From positions 19,287,906 through 19,351,905 of the forward strand of contig NC_049987.1 of the NCBI RefSeq assembly GCF_000003815.2: a stretch of DNA of 64,000 bases, given 5' to 3'. Source of the DNA: Branchiostoma floridae. Taxonomy: Eukaryota > Chordata > Leptocardii > Amphioxiformes > Branchiostomatidae. Under the pieces are notes generated by a model that was given only the letters and a program-made list of their open reading frames with translations, did not search any database and was not told the origin of the DNA. The position numbers and the translations under genes were made by a program. Positions within the stretch are counted from its first letter, which is position 1. Each line of letters starts with the position of its first letter. Of this stretch, positions 1 to 11,189 are shown piece by piece.

Positions 1-409
1 CTGTTGCTCCTCCAGAACTGGGTTTAGAGTCTCCTCCAGGTCACTGCAGACAGCAAAGCGTTAGAGTATCAACCAAAAGACAAATATAAAATAATCATTA
101 TTACTACATTATACTTCTACTGAAAATTCTTGTCCAATTGCCAAAGGCTGATTGCAAGGGAAAAGACACACAAAACAACAAAATAATACTCTAAATTTCA
201 ACATGTTCTGTTTGACCTCTTTGTTTTGAATAGTGGAAAATAAAAACTCCATTTTTTCTGCAAAAGTTAACTTAAAAACTTAGGAACACAGTTGTGATCC
301 TCTGCATCTGTGTACAGCTACTGCATATCCGCAAGTGTTTGGATAATGATGGTTTGGGGCCTTGCATTGCCATCTTTATAGATAATGTATTAACCATTAA
401 GAAGTAGCT
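1..409. other. AT-rich stretch, no gene seen
   Basis: No reading frame with recognisable protein similarity, no tandem repeat and no RNA-like structure was seen here. It probably belongs to an intron or decayed repeat. Confidence 0.4.
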
Positions 410-1380
410 ACTCTTACCCTGTTAATGATTCCTGTGTCATATTTCGTTTCTCTCGATGGTAGCTCTCCAAGTTAAGTATATTATAGGTATAGTTACAGAG
501 GTCATGCATTGGTTCGCTTCCGGTTTCTTGTAGGTTCAGTTCCTCCACCCTTTGGTTTCTTATGCACCAATGTAGGGACTCTTTGGTCCAGTGAAGCATG
601 TGCTTTAATCTGTCACTGAGTGCTTTCTTTGTCATTGTTTCAGCTTCAGTGTAGGTGATTGTACTCCTTCGTGATGTGGTGAAGTGGGTCTGGAATGTTA
701 AGGGCTGCTTTGGTGGATGTAACTGGTCTCTCTTATGAACTCCTGTCTGTCTTTATTGTTGGTTGTAGCATTCCTCATGTGATGGCACGCCCAGTAATCG
801 GGTACCATACTCATATGCACCGGACAAGTACAGGAGTAGTGACCCACACACTGTCACTGCTGCCCAAACTCAAACTGTCGTGGTGGTTGATCTCCCTTGA
901 AAAATCGTAGGACGCCGTCCCTGATGTCGCGCCCATCACCACGTCTGGTTTCAGCAAACAGCGGCTGTTCTTGATCTGATCCTCCGAACTTCTCGATGAT
1001 GTAGAGTCCCGGTTTCTTAACCTCTACCTGGACAACCCTAGATGATTTCCAGCCTGGAGAAGTAGGATGTCATAGACCATGTTCGATGCTGGTTCAAAAG
1101 CCAGCTCCACCAACACTACAAACGCTGCTACTTTGGCCCAATCCTTACCTCCATTGATGTACTCCAGACACTCCCTGGACAGCTTCCTTCTTCTGAACCA
1201 AGTATCGGTATCGTTGTTTATCACATGTTGGGTTACCATCAACCTTCCTTTTGGCGCAGCCCTTCTGTTCTATTATCTTCCTCACCTTTTTGTCAAGCTG
1301 CAATGCTCCGTCCCCACTTTTAGAACAATGTTTACACTAGCGCGCCCAACACACGTGAGAATCTTTATCTAGACGGAGAT
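410..1380 (-). pseudogene. broken copy of an unnamed repeated family (FFKGDQPPRQFEFGQQ motif)
   Basis: Three minus-strand blocks read as protein in different frames: about 1242-1024, 1045-857 and 635-414. The middle block contains KKPGLYIIEKFGG and FFKGDQPPRQFEFGQQ and ends in a stop at 856-854. Past that stop the same frame shows HYSCTCPVHM, a Cys-x-Cys...His pattern, and the last block has GSEPMHDLCNY. I recall this order (GD-x-x-x-RQFE-x-GQQ, then a Cys/His patch, then EPLHD) from a multi-copy family in cnidarian and amphioxus gene sets that behaves like a mobile-element protein, but I cannot name it. Stops and frame changes between blocks make this copy non-functional unless small introns separate them. 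Function unknown. Confidence 0.4.
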
Positions 1381-1510
1381 AAGTTAACTGCAATTCTTAC
1401 AATTTGTTTTACAGACTGTCCTATCGTTTCTGTTTGGTAATGTGTGAACCGCGGAGGTATCAGGTCTTTTCATCCCCTAGTCCGTTCGTACCCTAGTCCT
1501 TTCGTCCCCG

Positions 1511-2842
1511 TCACATGGATGTTTCGTCCTCGTCCTGGATGTTTCGTCCTCGAATAATTTTTCCATGTCTATATGACGGCTCCATGAAGACCACCCACTC
1601 GCTGACCTGCCACACAGTGCTCTCCATCCAGTACGTCCGGATGTAGGTAGTCAGTCTGTCGGGGCGGGCGTCGTTAGCGTAGGCGGCTTCCTCACACAAA
1701 GCTTCAAAGGTCGGCCGAACATGCTTCAGCATCAACAGACCCAGGAAGTTGCGCAGAAGCCTGTGCGCGCCCTCGCGCCGCCGATAGGCCTGCTGAAGTC
1801 CTATAAATTGAATAACAAAAATGCAAATGCGTCGTTTAGAACACGGACACTATATAGCCTAATGATACGCGAAAATGTGACAAGTATCCAAAATGAAAAA
1901 TCGAACTGTATTGCTTTTACATAGTTTACCTAACTCCTGAATCTTGCAGTAGACAGCCTGCGTCCAGTGGAAGGCGCACCCTATCCTGGTCTTCCCCGGG
2001 AACACAGAACGCACTGCCTGCCACATCCCCTTCTCAAAGTCCATGACAAAAGTCGTTACCTTCGGTTCCCGGTCTCCTGGTAGCAGTCTCAAAACTTCTT
2101 AAGAACCTGAAAAGACAAAAATGATAATGATAGAGTGCTAAACTTTCTTCCAACACAAGAATACACGGATCAAATTTTCAAGACTTTGTCGGATTGGTAA
2201 TACAAAGGGGCAAATATCCGATGAAATATCAAAAATGTTTTCCGAATTGCACAAAGTAAAACATTCATACCTTCTTGTAGTCCTTTTTGTCCTTGTTCGA
2301 CATGAACACCAGTGCCAGGGGGACTTGTTTCTCGTTCTCATCCTCCCTGACGAACGCATGGTTGCCGAAGAGCTGGTAGAACGGACGTCCCACCACCTTG
2401 AATGTTTCGTCCATGTACCATGTCTTTGCCCTCGATAGCAGCTTTGGCTGCTGATCGGTGGCGAAGACAAGGTGTCTGTGCCCGTCGAATCTGATGTCCG
2501 CCTTGAAGAAACCGTCTGAGAGGTGCTGCTTCTCCAGATTGAAGTACAGCGTAGTCCTGTGGGCGCAGCTCCTGCCTACGTTTGTTCGCCATGCGCACCT
2601 GGAAGAAAAAAAATCATGCTGAATGATATGCAAAAGGTAAACTAAGGTAGAGCTAGAGTTACTTACTACTTAGATTCTTTAGTGCAGTCTCGTTTTGATT
2701 CCTTAGTGCAATATGTTTAAGATACGTTCTATTAACAAAAAGGACTTACCATGTTTGTGAAGCTTGGTAGGCCCAGGTTCGGCGCCTGCACATGCACTTC
2801 CTCCATCTTCGAGCGGAATAACCGTTTGCATATCTCGTAATG
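1511..2842 (-). pseudogene. MULE transposase, copy A, four readable exons
   Basis: Mutator-like (MULE) transposase of the FLYWCH-associated animal type. The minus-strand exons read in order. Exon a ends at 2750 (SKMEEVHVQAPNLGLPSF) with donor gtaagt. Exon b is 2598-2271 and holds LVFATDQQPKLLSRAKTWYM and QVPLALVFMS, the start of the MULE catalytic domain. Exon c is 2106-1930 and holds VTTFVMDFEKGMW and CAFHWTQAV, where the conserved Asp-x-Glu and C-x2-H-type core lies. Exon d runs from 1800 to 1511 and holds the C-terminal YIRTYWMESTVWQVSEW block. All junctions carry GT/AG on the minus strand. Two single-base indels break it: one near 2555 in exon b and one just inside exon c. It is therefore a recent pseudogene. 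The FLYWCH N-terminus is not clearly visible upstream. Confidence 0.8.
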
Positions 2843-3080
2843 CTGCCAATCACAACTGTTGCCGCCAAAGGTTGTACGTGACAATCCCTTGCTTCACATG
2901 TTTTACAGACATTTTCACATTTGAGTTTTCTCACATCACTGTACGCCATTTCAAGCTTCCAACAGAAACTATTCTTTCCGAGGAAACCCCTCATAGATGT
3001 AATCACGTGGTATTGACTCTTTTTTGTTGGTCGCTCCATCTGGCTCACCGGTTTGGTCTTTACCGAGATACAGCATGAGT

Positions 3081-3547
3081 TTATTCTTGTTTGGGGGGTC
3101 TTTCGTTAAACCGAACTTGGGGAACAACAACGATTTGATAACCTGTCAAGAAAGGTTGAAAAGCTTTCATTTCCTTCAAACCACATGCCACGGTGTCCTT
3201 TTCTGACAACAGTCTCTTCATCCAATGCTTCAGCCAGCTTTGTTCGTTTCTTACGGCCTTGTCGAATTTTATTCTATTCAGGATGTTTGACAATATTCGC
3301 TTTTGTAACAACACATACCCTTGCACAGCACAACTCGTCGTGGTTTTGAATACTTATTTTTATCCTGGACAAACTGTGCAGTTGTGTAATAGAAATGTTT
3401 GCTGGTGCCACCACTACCATCCTCAGGCATCTGCACCGAAACCATCTCGACAAAGAAATCATCATCGATGCTGAACTCCGTTTTACTTAGCATGACCTTT
3501 TCGACCTCAGTTAGAATAAACTCTGAATTCATGTCAGACTTATCCAC
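3081..3547 (-). other. coding-like minus-strand block upstream of MULE copy A, unidentified
   Basis: Two overlapping minus-strand frames, 3547-3278 and 3326-3081, have non-random composition (SMQ-poor, charged, for example DFFVEMVSVQMPEDG and LSEKDTVACGLKEMKAF). They lie just 5' of the MULE copy A exons on the same strand, so they may be its N-terminal exons or part of a neighbouring element. A further frame at 3048-2820 has a Cys-rich stretch (CENVCKTCEARDCH) that could be a degraded zinc finger. I do not recognise the protein. Confidence 0.25.
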
Positions 3548-3625
3548 TAATTTAGTGCTGTTTAGTTTATCAAGTTGTTTTGAAAAAAAACTTCAGCTCG
3601 TATCTTGTCATAATCTTGTAGTTCA

Positions 3626-5330
3626 CTACCTACAGTCAATCATAGCGCCAAACATATTATCAAACATATTATGTAAAACCTCAGGGACATCAGCATCATT
3701 CAAGCGTCCGTCCTGTGGTACTGTTGTGCGCATGGCCACTTGGTTAGCATTAAACCTTCTTTTGCGTGTCTGTTTCACATCCCCAATTCTGAGATTTTCT
3801 TGCGGCGTGGACACCAGACTGAACTGTCGATGCAAGTGCTCCGCATATACCAAACTAGCTCCGTCAGCGCTTCCCGGCCTCCTCCTGTAGGGTGGCAATG
3901 GCTGGTGAGATGGCTTCTGCTGACAGAAACGGGAGGGCCAGCAGACGCCGTAACCTTTGTACCTGCTAGTGCTTGTCCTCGGAGTAGGCCACCTGGAGTA
4001 CAAGTCTTTGCGCATTTTTCCAAACCACCTGGGTCCAGTAGAAGGTGCAGCCCTTGCTCTGAAAGGCCGAAAACACGACGGGAAGGACCCACCACATGCT
4101 CTCCTCGGAGTCAACTACACATCCACGATCTCAATGTGGGTCGGTAGCTTGGACTTGAGGTGGACCAGCACGGCCTCGTAGTCTCCCTTCTTCCGCCTAG
4201 ACATCAAAACAAACGCAAGGGGAACCTTAAACAGATATAGATAGTAAAATCAGGGGTCCGTCATAGTCTTAAGGCAACAAAGGTTGTTATAAACGGTCGT
4301 TATAAACAACGATAACAACAATCCAATCGATGGTTAAAATCAGGAATGAATGATAGTCAATCAAAAGACAGCAGTGCAAATCAAAAGATAATGATGAATG
4401 TTATGCAATCACAACTAATATTGATCAGGTACAAAATGATATAACTTAATCTAGATAATAAAGAAAAAGTAACAGAAAATCTACTTGGAAATACAGGGAG
4501 GAAGTTCCATTCTCATTCTCACCTGCTTGATGTCGTCGCCATGTCGTTGCAGAAAGGTGTGGATGGAGGATGGGTTGAAGGGTTTCCGCACTTGAAGGTC
4601 CCATCCATGTACCATCGTCGTGCGTCTGCCAGCTTTTTCAGCCGGTACGGCGTCGCGAACACCAGCTGCCTTTCCCTCTTCTGCTCCCTGCCGAGACACA
4701 CTTCAAGGTCCCCTATCAGGAAGTTCTCAGGGACGTAGTCGTTGGCCAGGTCGAATTCCAGGTCCCGTGGATCCGCGGGCCGCGTCTTTGCCTTTACCCG
4801 GCTAACCCGTCGTAGGAGGGCCGCCTTGCTGGGTATTCCCGGCTGATCACCTGCCTCCAACCACAATTGTCCACCAAGTTCGATGCCGCGTCAAAAATCT
4901 GTTGAGGCGCATTTGTCTTAATATACATGTACACGGCTACGTGAGCGTGGCGTTGCGCCCAGCATGCGGTGGATAGTTGTGCTCGTGTGTACCAGGTGTG
5001 AAGGTGTCTCCTACTTGGCTGATGGTCGCCTTGCAGTATATTGTCGTCTTGCTGCGCTCAGTGCACCGCCAGTAGGTTCTCCATTATTCCCACGTCTTAC
5101 GCGTGTAGCTATAGCCAAGGCTGCTGGTCAGCGTGTATCCTCATCACTGCGTGAAGGTCACGCGGTCGGACTGGGTTGTGTCAGGGTCCGGATCGATCGT
5201 CTCATCCGCCGGGTGTTGTCAGGACAGCTCCCGTACCTCCTCCACGGGCTCGACACTGTCGTGGCTGAAGTCGGCAATGCTCGCTTTAGAATCTCCATCT
5301 TCTTGTAGCTCGCTGATGAAGCTGCCGGGC
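3626..5330 (-). pseudogene. FLYWCH-MULE transposase, copy B
   Basis: Minus-strand copy with its order intact. Acceptor at 5331 (ttttag) opens an acidic segment (GSFISELQEDGDS). A FLYWCH-type zinc finger follows around 5130-4930 (TYWRCTERSK, CKAT, HEHNYPPH: Cys-Cys-His-His ligands). The MULE region at 4866-4523 contains FDLANDYVPENF, RQLVFATPYRLKKLADARRW and YMDGTFK. A donor at 4522 (gtgaga) and acceptor at 4226 join it to VPLAFVLMSRRKKGDYEAVL at 4225 and on to GCTFYWTQVVWKNAQRLV near 4060. The last segment, 3890-3626, has no stop for 88 codons but is not recognised. Stops and frame changes are present in the FLYWCH part and near 4117. Intron position relative to the catalytic block matches copy A, so both descend from an intron-bearing DNA copy. 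Confidence 0.78.
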
Positions 5331-5344
5331 TAAAAGCAAATTAT

Positions 5345-6190
5345 TAACCGAGAACAGTTAGAATTTGTTCATACAAAATCTCAATGAAGACATTTGCTCT
5401 CAGAGTATAACAAAAACGCTCATTACGGAAATTAAGAGAGCTTACTCCCCAGTTGACAGCTGACCATCTCGGAGCCATAACCTCTGACCTCTCAGGGACA
5501 TGTTATGCACAAATAAACAAGCTTCAAAGTTCCTTACCTCATGCTCTATAGATTCTTAGACTTTTCGTATCTTCGCTTCATAGAAGGCCCCTTGGAATCT
5601 TGCAGAGACTTTTGTCCCTTCCTTTATGATAGGTTCTTCGTCCTGGGTTGGAAAAACAATATGTCAATATTACAGCCACTGCACTAAATATGTCAAGTTG
5701 CAAAATAGTCCCCAAACTTGATGACTGCTTTTGAAGCCAGGGTTGGAAATTTACAGACATTTTTCTATGTATTTGCACTAAGCCAGCAAAGGAATTATTT
5801 TGTTATTGGCTTTATTTTTCTGTGTTGACCGTCATGACCGATGATTGATGCCATGACTGTGAAAAGCATTTACAATTTCATAGGTGCATTGGACAAGGAA
5901 ATGTTAAAGACAGTTATATGACTGAGTCTTATATGGCACTGTTATATTACTACAGGTCATTGAACTTATTTGTTGGGAGAAGAATGTAACAAAAACAATA
6001 TGCTTTACCTTATTTAATTCAAACTAAAATAAGTACATTACGAAACACGAAGCAATAAAATATTGTATATCAGTACAGTTTGCCATCTGACCTCTACTTT
6101 CACACAGATATTATTCTGTGTCACATGGCCCCCAGGCTGATACTGCCCTGTCAAAGTTGATGACTGGGGCCGTCTATGCTGATAGTCAAC
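5345..6190. other. no gene seen
   Basis: AT-rich sequence with short frames only. It separates MULE copy B from the LINE tail at 6.2 kb. No repeats or RNA genes noted. Confidence 0.4.
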
Positions 6191-6199
6191 ATGGTGTTG

Positions 6200-7300
6200 A
6201 GTGTTTGTTTGTTTGTTTGTTTATTTTCATACACCTGGGTAGCCTATTCAGTGCTCGTACACTGGTTTTCAATAGGGCCCAGTATTCACATATACATACA
6301 AGGAAATAAAAACAACTTACAGAGAGAAAGTAGACAATACGTCGGAACATATAAATACAACTGAAACATGAAAGACATAGATAAATCAAAATCATAATCC
6401 GATCCAAGGTCAACAGTTTTGGGAGGTCAGAGGTCACTACTCAGTACTGAAACTATGTTAGGTCTTTCAAAGCTGACTTAAATGAATTTAGGCTTTGAAC
6501 TTGCTTAATGTAGGCTGGAAGTGAATTAAAGTGTTTAGCACCTCTGTATGAAAATGTACGCTGTCCTGTTGTGGTCTTGAAAAAGGGTTTGTATAGGAGT
6601 GATGTCTGTCTGGTTTGGTAATTGTGTAAGTTGTGGTTGTGAGAGAAGATGGATGATAGGTATGTTGGTGCTAGCCCATTGATACACTTGTAAACCATAA
6701 TGCACACATGATCCCGCCTTCTCCCTGCGAGGTACTGCCAGCTGAGCTTTTCATGAAGGTTGAGGACACTGCTGGCCTGTAGGTTGAGTTGCAGAACTAC
6801 CCTGGCAGCCCGGTTCTGTAGCACTTGGAGTTGTTGTTGTTTCCCCACTCCGCAGCTATCCCACACGGTGTCACAGTAATCCAGAAGGGGGAGTACCATT
6901 GCTTTATACAACATGTCAGCCGTATTTACAGTGAAGCAAGGTCTAAGACGTCTGAGTAAACCTACTCGTTGGGTTACCTTTGAGCAGAGTTTGTCAACAT
7001 GTTCATTCCACAACAATTTGTCATCAAGAATGAGCCCTAGGTATTTAAATGAAACCACTCTTTCTATTGACTCTAGTCCAATTTTGATTGACACTGTATG
7101 TGCTTTCTTAAGCTTACCACTGCTCCCAAAGAGCATCCACTTTGGAACCATGTAGCTATGTGGGAGAGTTCTGAATTCAGAGTGGCTTCAATGTACCTAG
7201 TGTCATTACTGGAGCAAAAAATTGCCGTATCATCAGCATAGAGACATACTTTGTTGGAGATACAGTCAGGTAGATCATTTATAAACACAATAAATAACAG
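6200..7300 (-). mobile_element. 5'-truncated LINE 3' end inserted in an hAT remnant
   Basis: Minus-strand reverse transcriptase end. The frame that starts in the neighbouring remnant enters the LINE at about 7300 (FINDLPDCISNKVCLYADDTAIF: RT catalytic YADD). A frame change near 7150 leads to a 232-codon frame, 7151-6453, with the thumb and C-terminal region (FKYLGLILDDKLLWNEHV, LLDYCDTVWDSC, FSYRGAKHFNSLP). The 3' UTR ends in AATAAA and an (AAAC)n tail, seen on the plus strand as repeated gttt at 6203-6224. Only the last third of ORF2 is present, as expected for incomplete target-primed reverse transcription. RT type is Jockey/CR1/L2-like; clade not resolved. Confidence 0.8.
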
Positions 7301-7842
7301 TGTCTTGTATGTCATGCGGTTTCTCAGCCTGGTCTTCACCCTCTTTAGCGTGCTGAAGGATCTCTCACTGTCCGGATCCACTGGGATGACCAGCAACCTC
7401 ATGTTGGGGTTAAACTCTGTCATGGTGGCTTCTGTCAGGAGGAGCACTTGGCGGCTATGCTCACTACCAGCTCGGATGCCTTCGCTCATCTTCTCCACCA
7501 TCGCCACAGTCGTCTGCACCCTATCGTGTATCTGCAGCAAATTGATCTTTGCATGCTGGAAACACTTCGAGAGTTTAGACAAGTGATCGAGGCAGCAGGT
7601 CACATAGACGATACAGGGTGGCCAGAGTGTGGTAGTCCTTTAACCACACCAACAAACCAAATGTTGTCGCCTCGAGGTTCTAGACTCATCAGCACGGCAG
7701 GTAGGCTCATGTGCAGATCCTTACATCCCTTGTCGTGGCTCAGCCATCTGATATCCACAGCATTCATCGTGGTGCTCCCGATGGTGTCCAGCGTCTCCTG
7801 AAGTTGAAAAACAATACAGACTAAAGTCAGTGCTACATACAA
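7300..7842 (-). pseudogene. hAT-family transposase-derived C-terminal region
   Basis: Minus-strand frames around 7801-7600 and 7603-7300. The first, after an acceptor at 7802, contains VDIRWLSHDKGCKDLH and LPAVLMSLE, the RW-x-SHDKAxxxL signature of hAT-like proteins of the ZNF862/KIAA1586 type. The second contains LSKLSKCFQHAKINL and the C-terminal dimerisation motif SERSFSTLKRVKTRLRNRM. It stops being hAT exactly where LINE RT begins, so the LINE interrupted it at the end of the dimerisation motif. N-terminal zinc finger and DDE core are not visible here. Family identification is from remembered motifs. Confidence 0.65.
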
Positions 7843-7919
7843 GGAATTTTACATTTTCTTTTAGCTCCAGACTTCCTGTCTTATCATACACACACAAAAC
7901 AATGTACAAATCATCGTCA

Positions 7920-8620
7920 AACTAAAAACCACTTGTTTTAGTGTGGTTGTAAATCAATCCTAACCTGGTAGGTTGAAATCGCCTGCAATGAGTAAAGTTG
8001 CATTGTGTAGTAGACAAACTCTCTGGAGTGATGGAGCTACGATGATATCTAACGTCCGGTCTATGAAAAGTAGCGACACAAAGAGATACGTCTGCCTCTC
8101 AGTCTGACAAGAGCTCGCATTCTTCTACATCCAGTTCTTTAGTGGAATAGCTATCTAATATATAATAGTATATTGCTTCGCTCCGCCACGAGAAATTTCC
8201 GGGACTGGAGAAACAGTATCCAATTAGTACAGGTGGGTAAACCAGTCTGACTAGAAATGTCCATGCGCCAATGCCGATGCAGAGTAGTTACAATCCAAGT
8301 AAACTTCTCTTATTATAATCGAAGCATGGTTAAGATATACAGCACCGTTTTTAGACTCCATTATTCCTCAAGCCAAAGCGTAGTCATGTAGCTATGGGAC
8401 GACACCTAATAGTACATGATTGTCTTTAATTTTTACACAATGACACAGGATTAACCATTTGCTGCACACACACTATTAGTACAAGGAAACTAATCTTCAA
8501 TACATGTATGATCAAAGCAAGGTTAAAGTATGTATACAAAACTGTTTCTGTGTAATACTCACAGTGTAGTCATCTAGGATTATACGTTTTGTTGTGCACC
8601 AGTCTATACTTTTTTCACTG
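7920..8620. other. no gene seen
   Basis: Stretch of unremarkable AT-rich sequence with no supported coding or repeat feature. Confidence 0.4.
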
Positions 8621-8629
8621 ACATTTTGT

Positions 8630-8962
8630 GGTAGACGATGGGGCATACTCGGTTTAGACAGCGTTATATCCCCCAAACTTACCCCAGGAGAAGTTGAGAA
8701 AGAGTTTTACCAACGCGCGCATACCCGGGTTCTTCTTAATGTTATGACTATCTAACCGAATACTGTCATTCTCCTCGTACCCCCTTTAGTAAAGATCGTT
8801 CTCTTTCTCTAGCCTCTCTTCTGAAGGCGCTGCTTTCCTGCTTCAACTTGAGAAATGTATCGGTATATTCTCTAAACAACTCATTCTGTATACCATAACT
8901 ATTTATTAAGTGGTGGACTATCTCAGTGACCCTCTGAACCATCTCTACAGCCTCGTTCAACT
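8630..8962 (-). pseudogene. DNA polymerase B fragment (Polinton/virus-like type), copy 1
   Basis: Minus-strand reading gives NEAVEMVQRVTEIVHHL, then LFREYTDTFLKLKQESSAF, then NDSIRLDSHNIKKNPGM and RALVKLFLNFSWGKFGG. This is the order expected in the palm of protein-primed family B DNA polymerases found in Maverick/Polinton elements and related animal DNA viruses: the D-x-F-x-K-x-KQE stretch followed by KNPG-L-RxLAKLxLNSxWGKFGQ. The fragment covers roughly 100 residues of a protein normally near 1,000. It abuts MULE copy C at about 8960 without a spacer, so the junction is chimeric. Frame is open in the last part but a frame change is needed near 8790. Confidence 0.65.
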
Positions 8963-9762
8963 TTGAAATTACCCATGTCCAGACGAGGCGTCAGTCCTCG
9001 GTTTGAAAGGCTCCCGCACGACCTTGAAGGTCCCATCCATGTATCATCGCCGTGCGTCTGTCCGCTTTTACAGCACGTTGTCGCGAACAGCTGGTGCCTT
9101 GCCCTCTTTTGCTCCCTGCCGAGACGCACTTCAAGGTCCCCGTGCAGGAGTTCTCGGGGATCGATGTAGTTGTCGGCCAGGTCGAAGTGCAGGTCCCGTG
9201 CCTCCGCGAACCGCAACTTCGCCTTTACCCGATTAACCCGCCGTAGGAGGGCTGCCTGGCTGGGCATTCCCGGCTGATCACCTGACTCCAACAGTACGTT
9301 GTCCACCAAGTTCAATGCCGCGTCAAAAATCTGTTGAGGCGCCTTTGTCTTGATGTCCACGGCTACTTGCGCCTTTAGCGTAGCATGGCGCCCAGTTGCG
9401 GTGGGTGGTTGTGCTCGTGTGCACCTGGTGTGAAAGTCTCTCTTACTTGGCTGATGGTCGCCTTGCAGTAGGCCGCCTTGCTGCGTTTTGTGCATCGCCA
9501 GTAGGTTTTCCCTTCTTTTCAAACGTGTAGCTGTATCCAAGGCTGCTGGTCAGCATGTATACCGTCTGTGTTGAGCCCGCCACAATGGTGAAGGTCACTC
9601 GGTCGGACTGGGTTGTGTCAGGGTCCTGGTCGATTGTCTCATCCACCGGGTGTTGTCAGGATAGCTCCCGCACCTCCACCACGGGGTCGACCAGTCGTGT
9701 CTTAAGTCGGCAAGGCTGGCTTCAGAATCCCCATCTTCCTGTATCTCGCCGATGAAGCCGCC
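8963..9762 (-). pseudogene. FLYWCH-MULE transposase, copy C
   Basis: Minus strand, parallel to copy B over about 800 bases. It begins at an acceptor matching the copy B acceptor (exon start 9762) and reads DETIDQDPDTTQSDRVTF, then LGYSYTFEKK. The FLYWCH zinc finger reads TYWRCTKRSKAAYCKAT with HEHNHPP in a second frame near 9480-9390. IFDAALNLVDNVLLESGDQP and AALLRRVNRVKAK follow, and then FDLADNY and GDLEVRLGREQKR at the start of the MULE domain. The catalytic half is missing: homology stops near 8963, where a DNA polymerase fragment begins. Several indels break the frame. Confidence 0.72.
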
Positions 9763-10235
9763 CTGTTGTAACACAAACTGTAACACAAAAGAATGTTACT
9801 TTATGTTAATCGTGACTATAAGCAGTAAAAATTCGGGCTATTTGTGGATTGCAAACTTTGAATGCAAAATAGGACTACTTAAACATCAACACATAAAGTC
9901 ATAAACACAAATTTGCTACAATTTCATATTTCTATGCAATATTGTAAGCTAAACGTCGATAACTATAAGAAGACCATTCTTAAAATGATGAATACAAGGT
10001 GTCAGAGTGTATGAATACAAGGTGTCAGAGTGTAACATATATTTTCCTACATTGGCAGTGACATTGAAGTATAATTCTCTGTAGAGAAAAGTTGCTATCA
10101 AAGGTTGTCTTTGAGTTTGAAAGTATCAATTGCAGACTACCAAACTCGTCAAAGATAATGTGCTGACAGTGACTGCAAAGTGTCTTATACAGAAAAGAAT
10201 TGTGATGAAACAATACATCAATACATATCAGCTGT
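9763..10235. other. no gene; 23-bp direct duplication
   Basis: AT-rich. A 23-bp unit (atgaatacaaggtgtcagag plus tgt) occurs twice head to tail at 9988-10010 and 10011-10033. Nothing else is supported. Confidence 0.6.
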
Positions 10236-10244
10236 CTTTCTTAC

Positions 10245-10440
10245 CATGATATGTGTCTTGTCGCCATACTTAGGCATGTAGAGCTTCGTAATGAGTCCTC
10301 CAGTCCTGAGTACCACTTTACTGTACTTCCACATTGCCTACTCTGCCTGCCTAAATGCACAGGCCAGGGACTGGTCCTTTGCTCCTCTCCGTCCTTGCTC
10401 TCCAAGCCGCACGTTACTTAGCACTTGTTTCCGCACACTT
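10245..10440 (-). other. coding-like exon, unidentified
   Basis: A minus-strand frame reads KDQSLACAFRQAE, one stop, then AMWKYSKVVLRTGGLITKL and YMPKYGDKTHIMV. It resembles, in spacing only, the block at 14560-14400 (DHAFKDARYRKVSKTF ... YRQQYGDSHVVPD). The two may be diverged copies of one mobile-element protein. No family recognised. Confidence 0.3.
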
Positions 10441-10639
10441 AGATCGTAACTTTACATCATAGGTCGCAACTGTAACTTGAACGTTACCACATTAAAAAGA
10501 TTGAATATAATTGTTCATATGAACATAATCATATATTGAATATTTAAAATAAATGAGCATAACTTGAACTTGAACGTTACCAAAGACATACACTACAGCT
10601 ACAAACTTTACCTAACAGTCACAGGAACATTATAACTCG

Positions 10640-11004
10640 TTTTGATTTGGACAGCGTTGTTTTCCCGGTCAGACATACCCCAGACTGGGTTCAGAAAGAG
10701 TTTGCCAAAGCACGCATACCTGGGTTCTTCTTAATGTTATGTCTGTCTAACCGAATACTCTCGTTCTCCTCGTACCTCTCTTCTGAAGGCGCGCTGGTAA
10801 CCCATTGGGGACAGCCGCTGCTTTCCTAGATCCTAGATCCTGCTTTAACTTCAGAAATGTATCGGTATAATCTCTGAACAACTTATCTTGTCTACTCTCA
10901 AAGTGGTGGACTTCACATATCTCAATGACCCTGTAACCCATCTCTACAGCCTCGTTTAACTTTGTAGTTACCCATGAGCGATCATTCCTCGTCGGTATGA
11001 TCAC
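10640..11004 (-). pseudogene. DNA polymerase B fragment, copy 2
   Basis: Minus-strand reading from 11004: RSWVTTKLNEAVEMGYRVIE, CEVHHFES, LFRDYTDTFLKLKQD, then after a frame change ERYEENESIRLDRHNIKKN and PGMRALA. It is the same polymerase segment as 8630-8962 and extends about 12 residues further upstream. The copies differ by scattered substitutions and a short insertion (tcctagatcc duplicated near 10827-10836). One base appears to be missing after ALA, which ends the frame. The parent was probably a Polinton/Maverick or related protein-primed element; no integrase, ATPase or capsid gene is visible nearby. Confidence 0.65.
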
Positions 11005-11189
11005 ATTTTCTTTGTTAGTTTATTAAACAGGTATATGATAATGTAAAGCTGAAGTTATCTCCTAAGCTGTATGGCAAAACAGAATGCTCAGTCAAAATGC
11101 TCAGTCGTTAACTATACTTGTTCCATTAAAAATGTGCGAATAATATTTATGAACAAAAAAATGACACCATTATATTAAGCTAGAAACTG

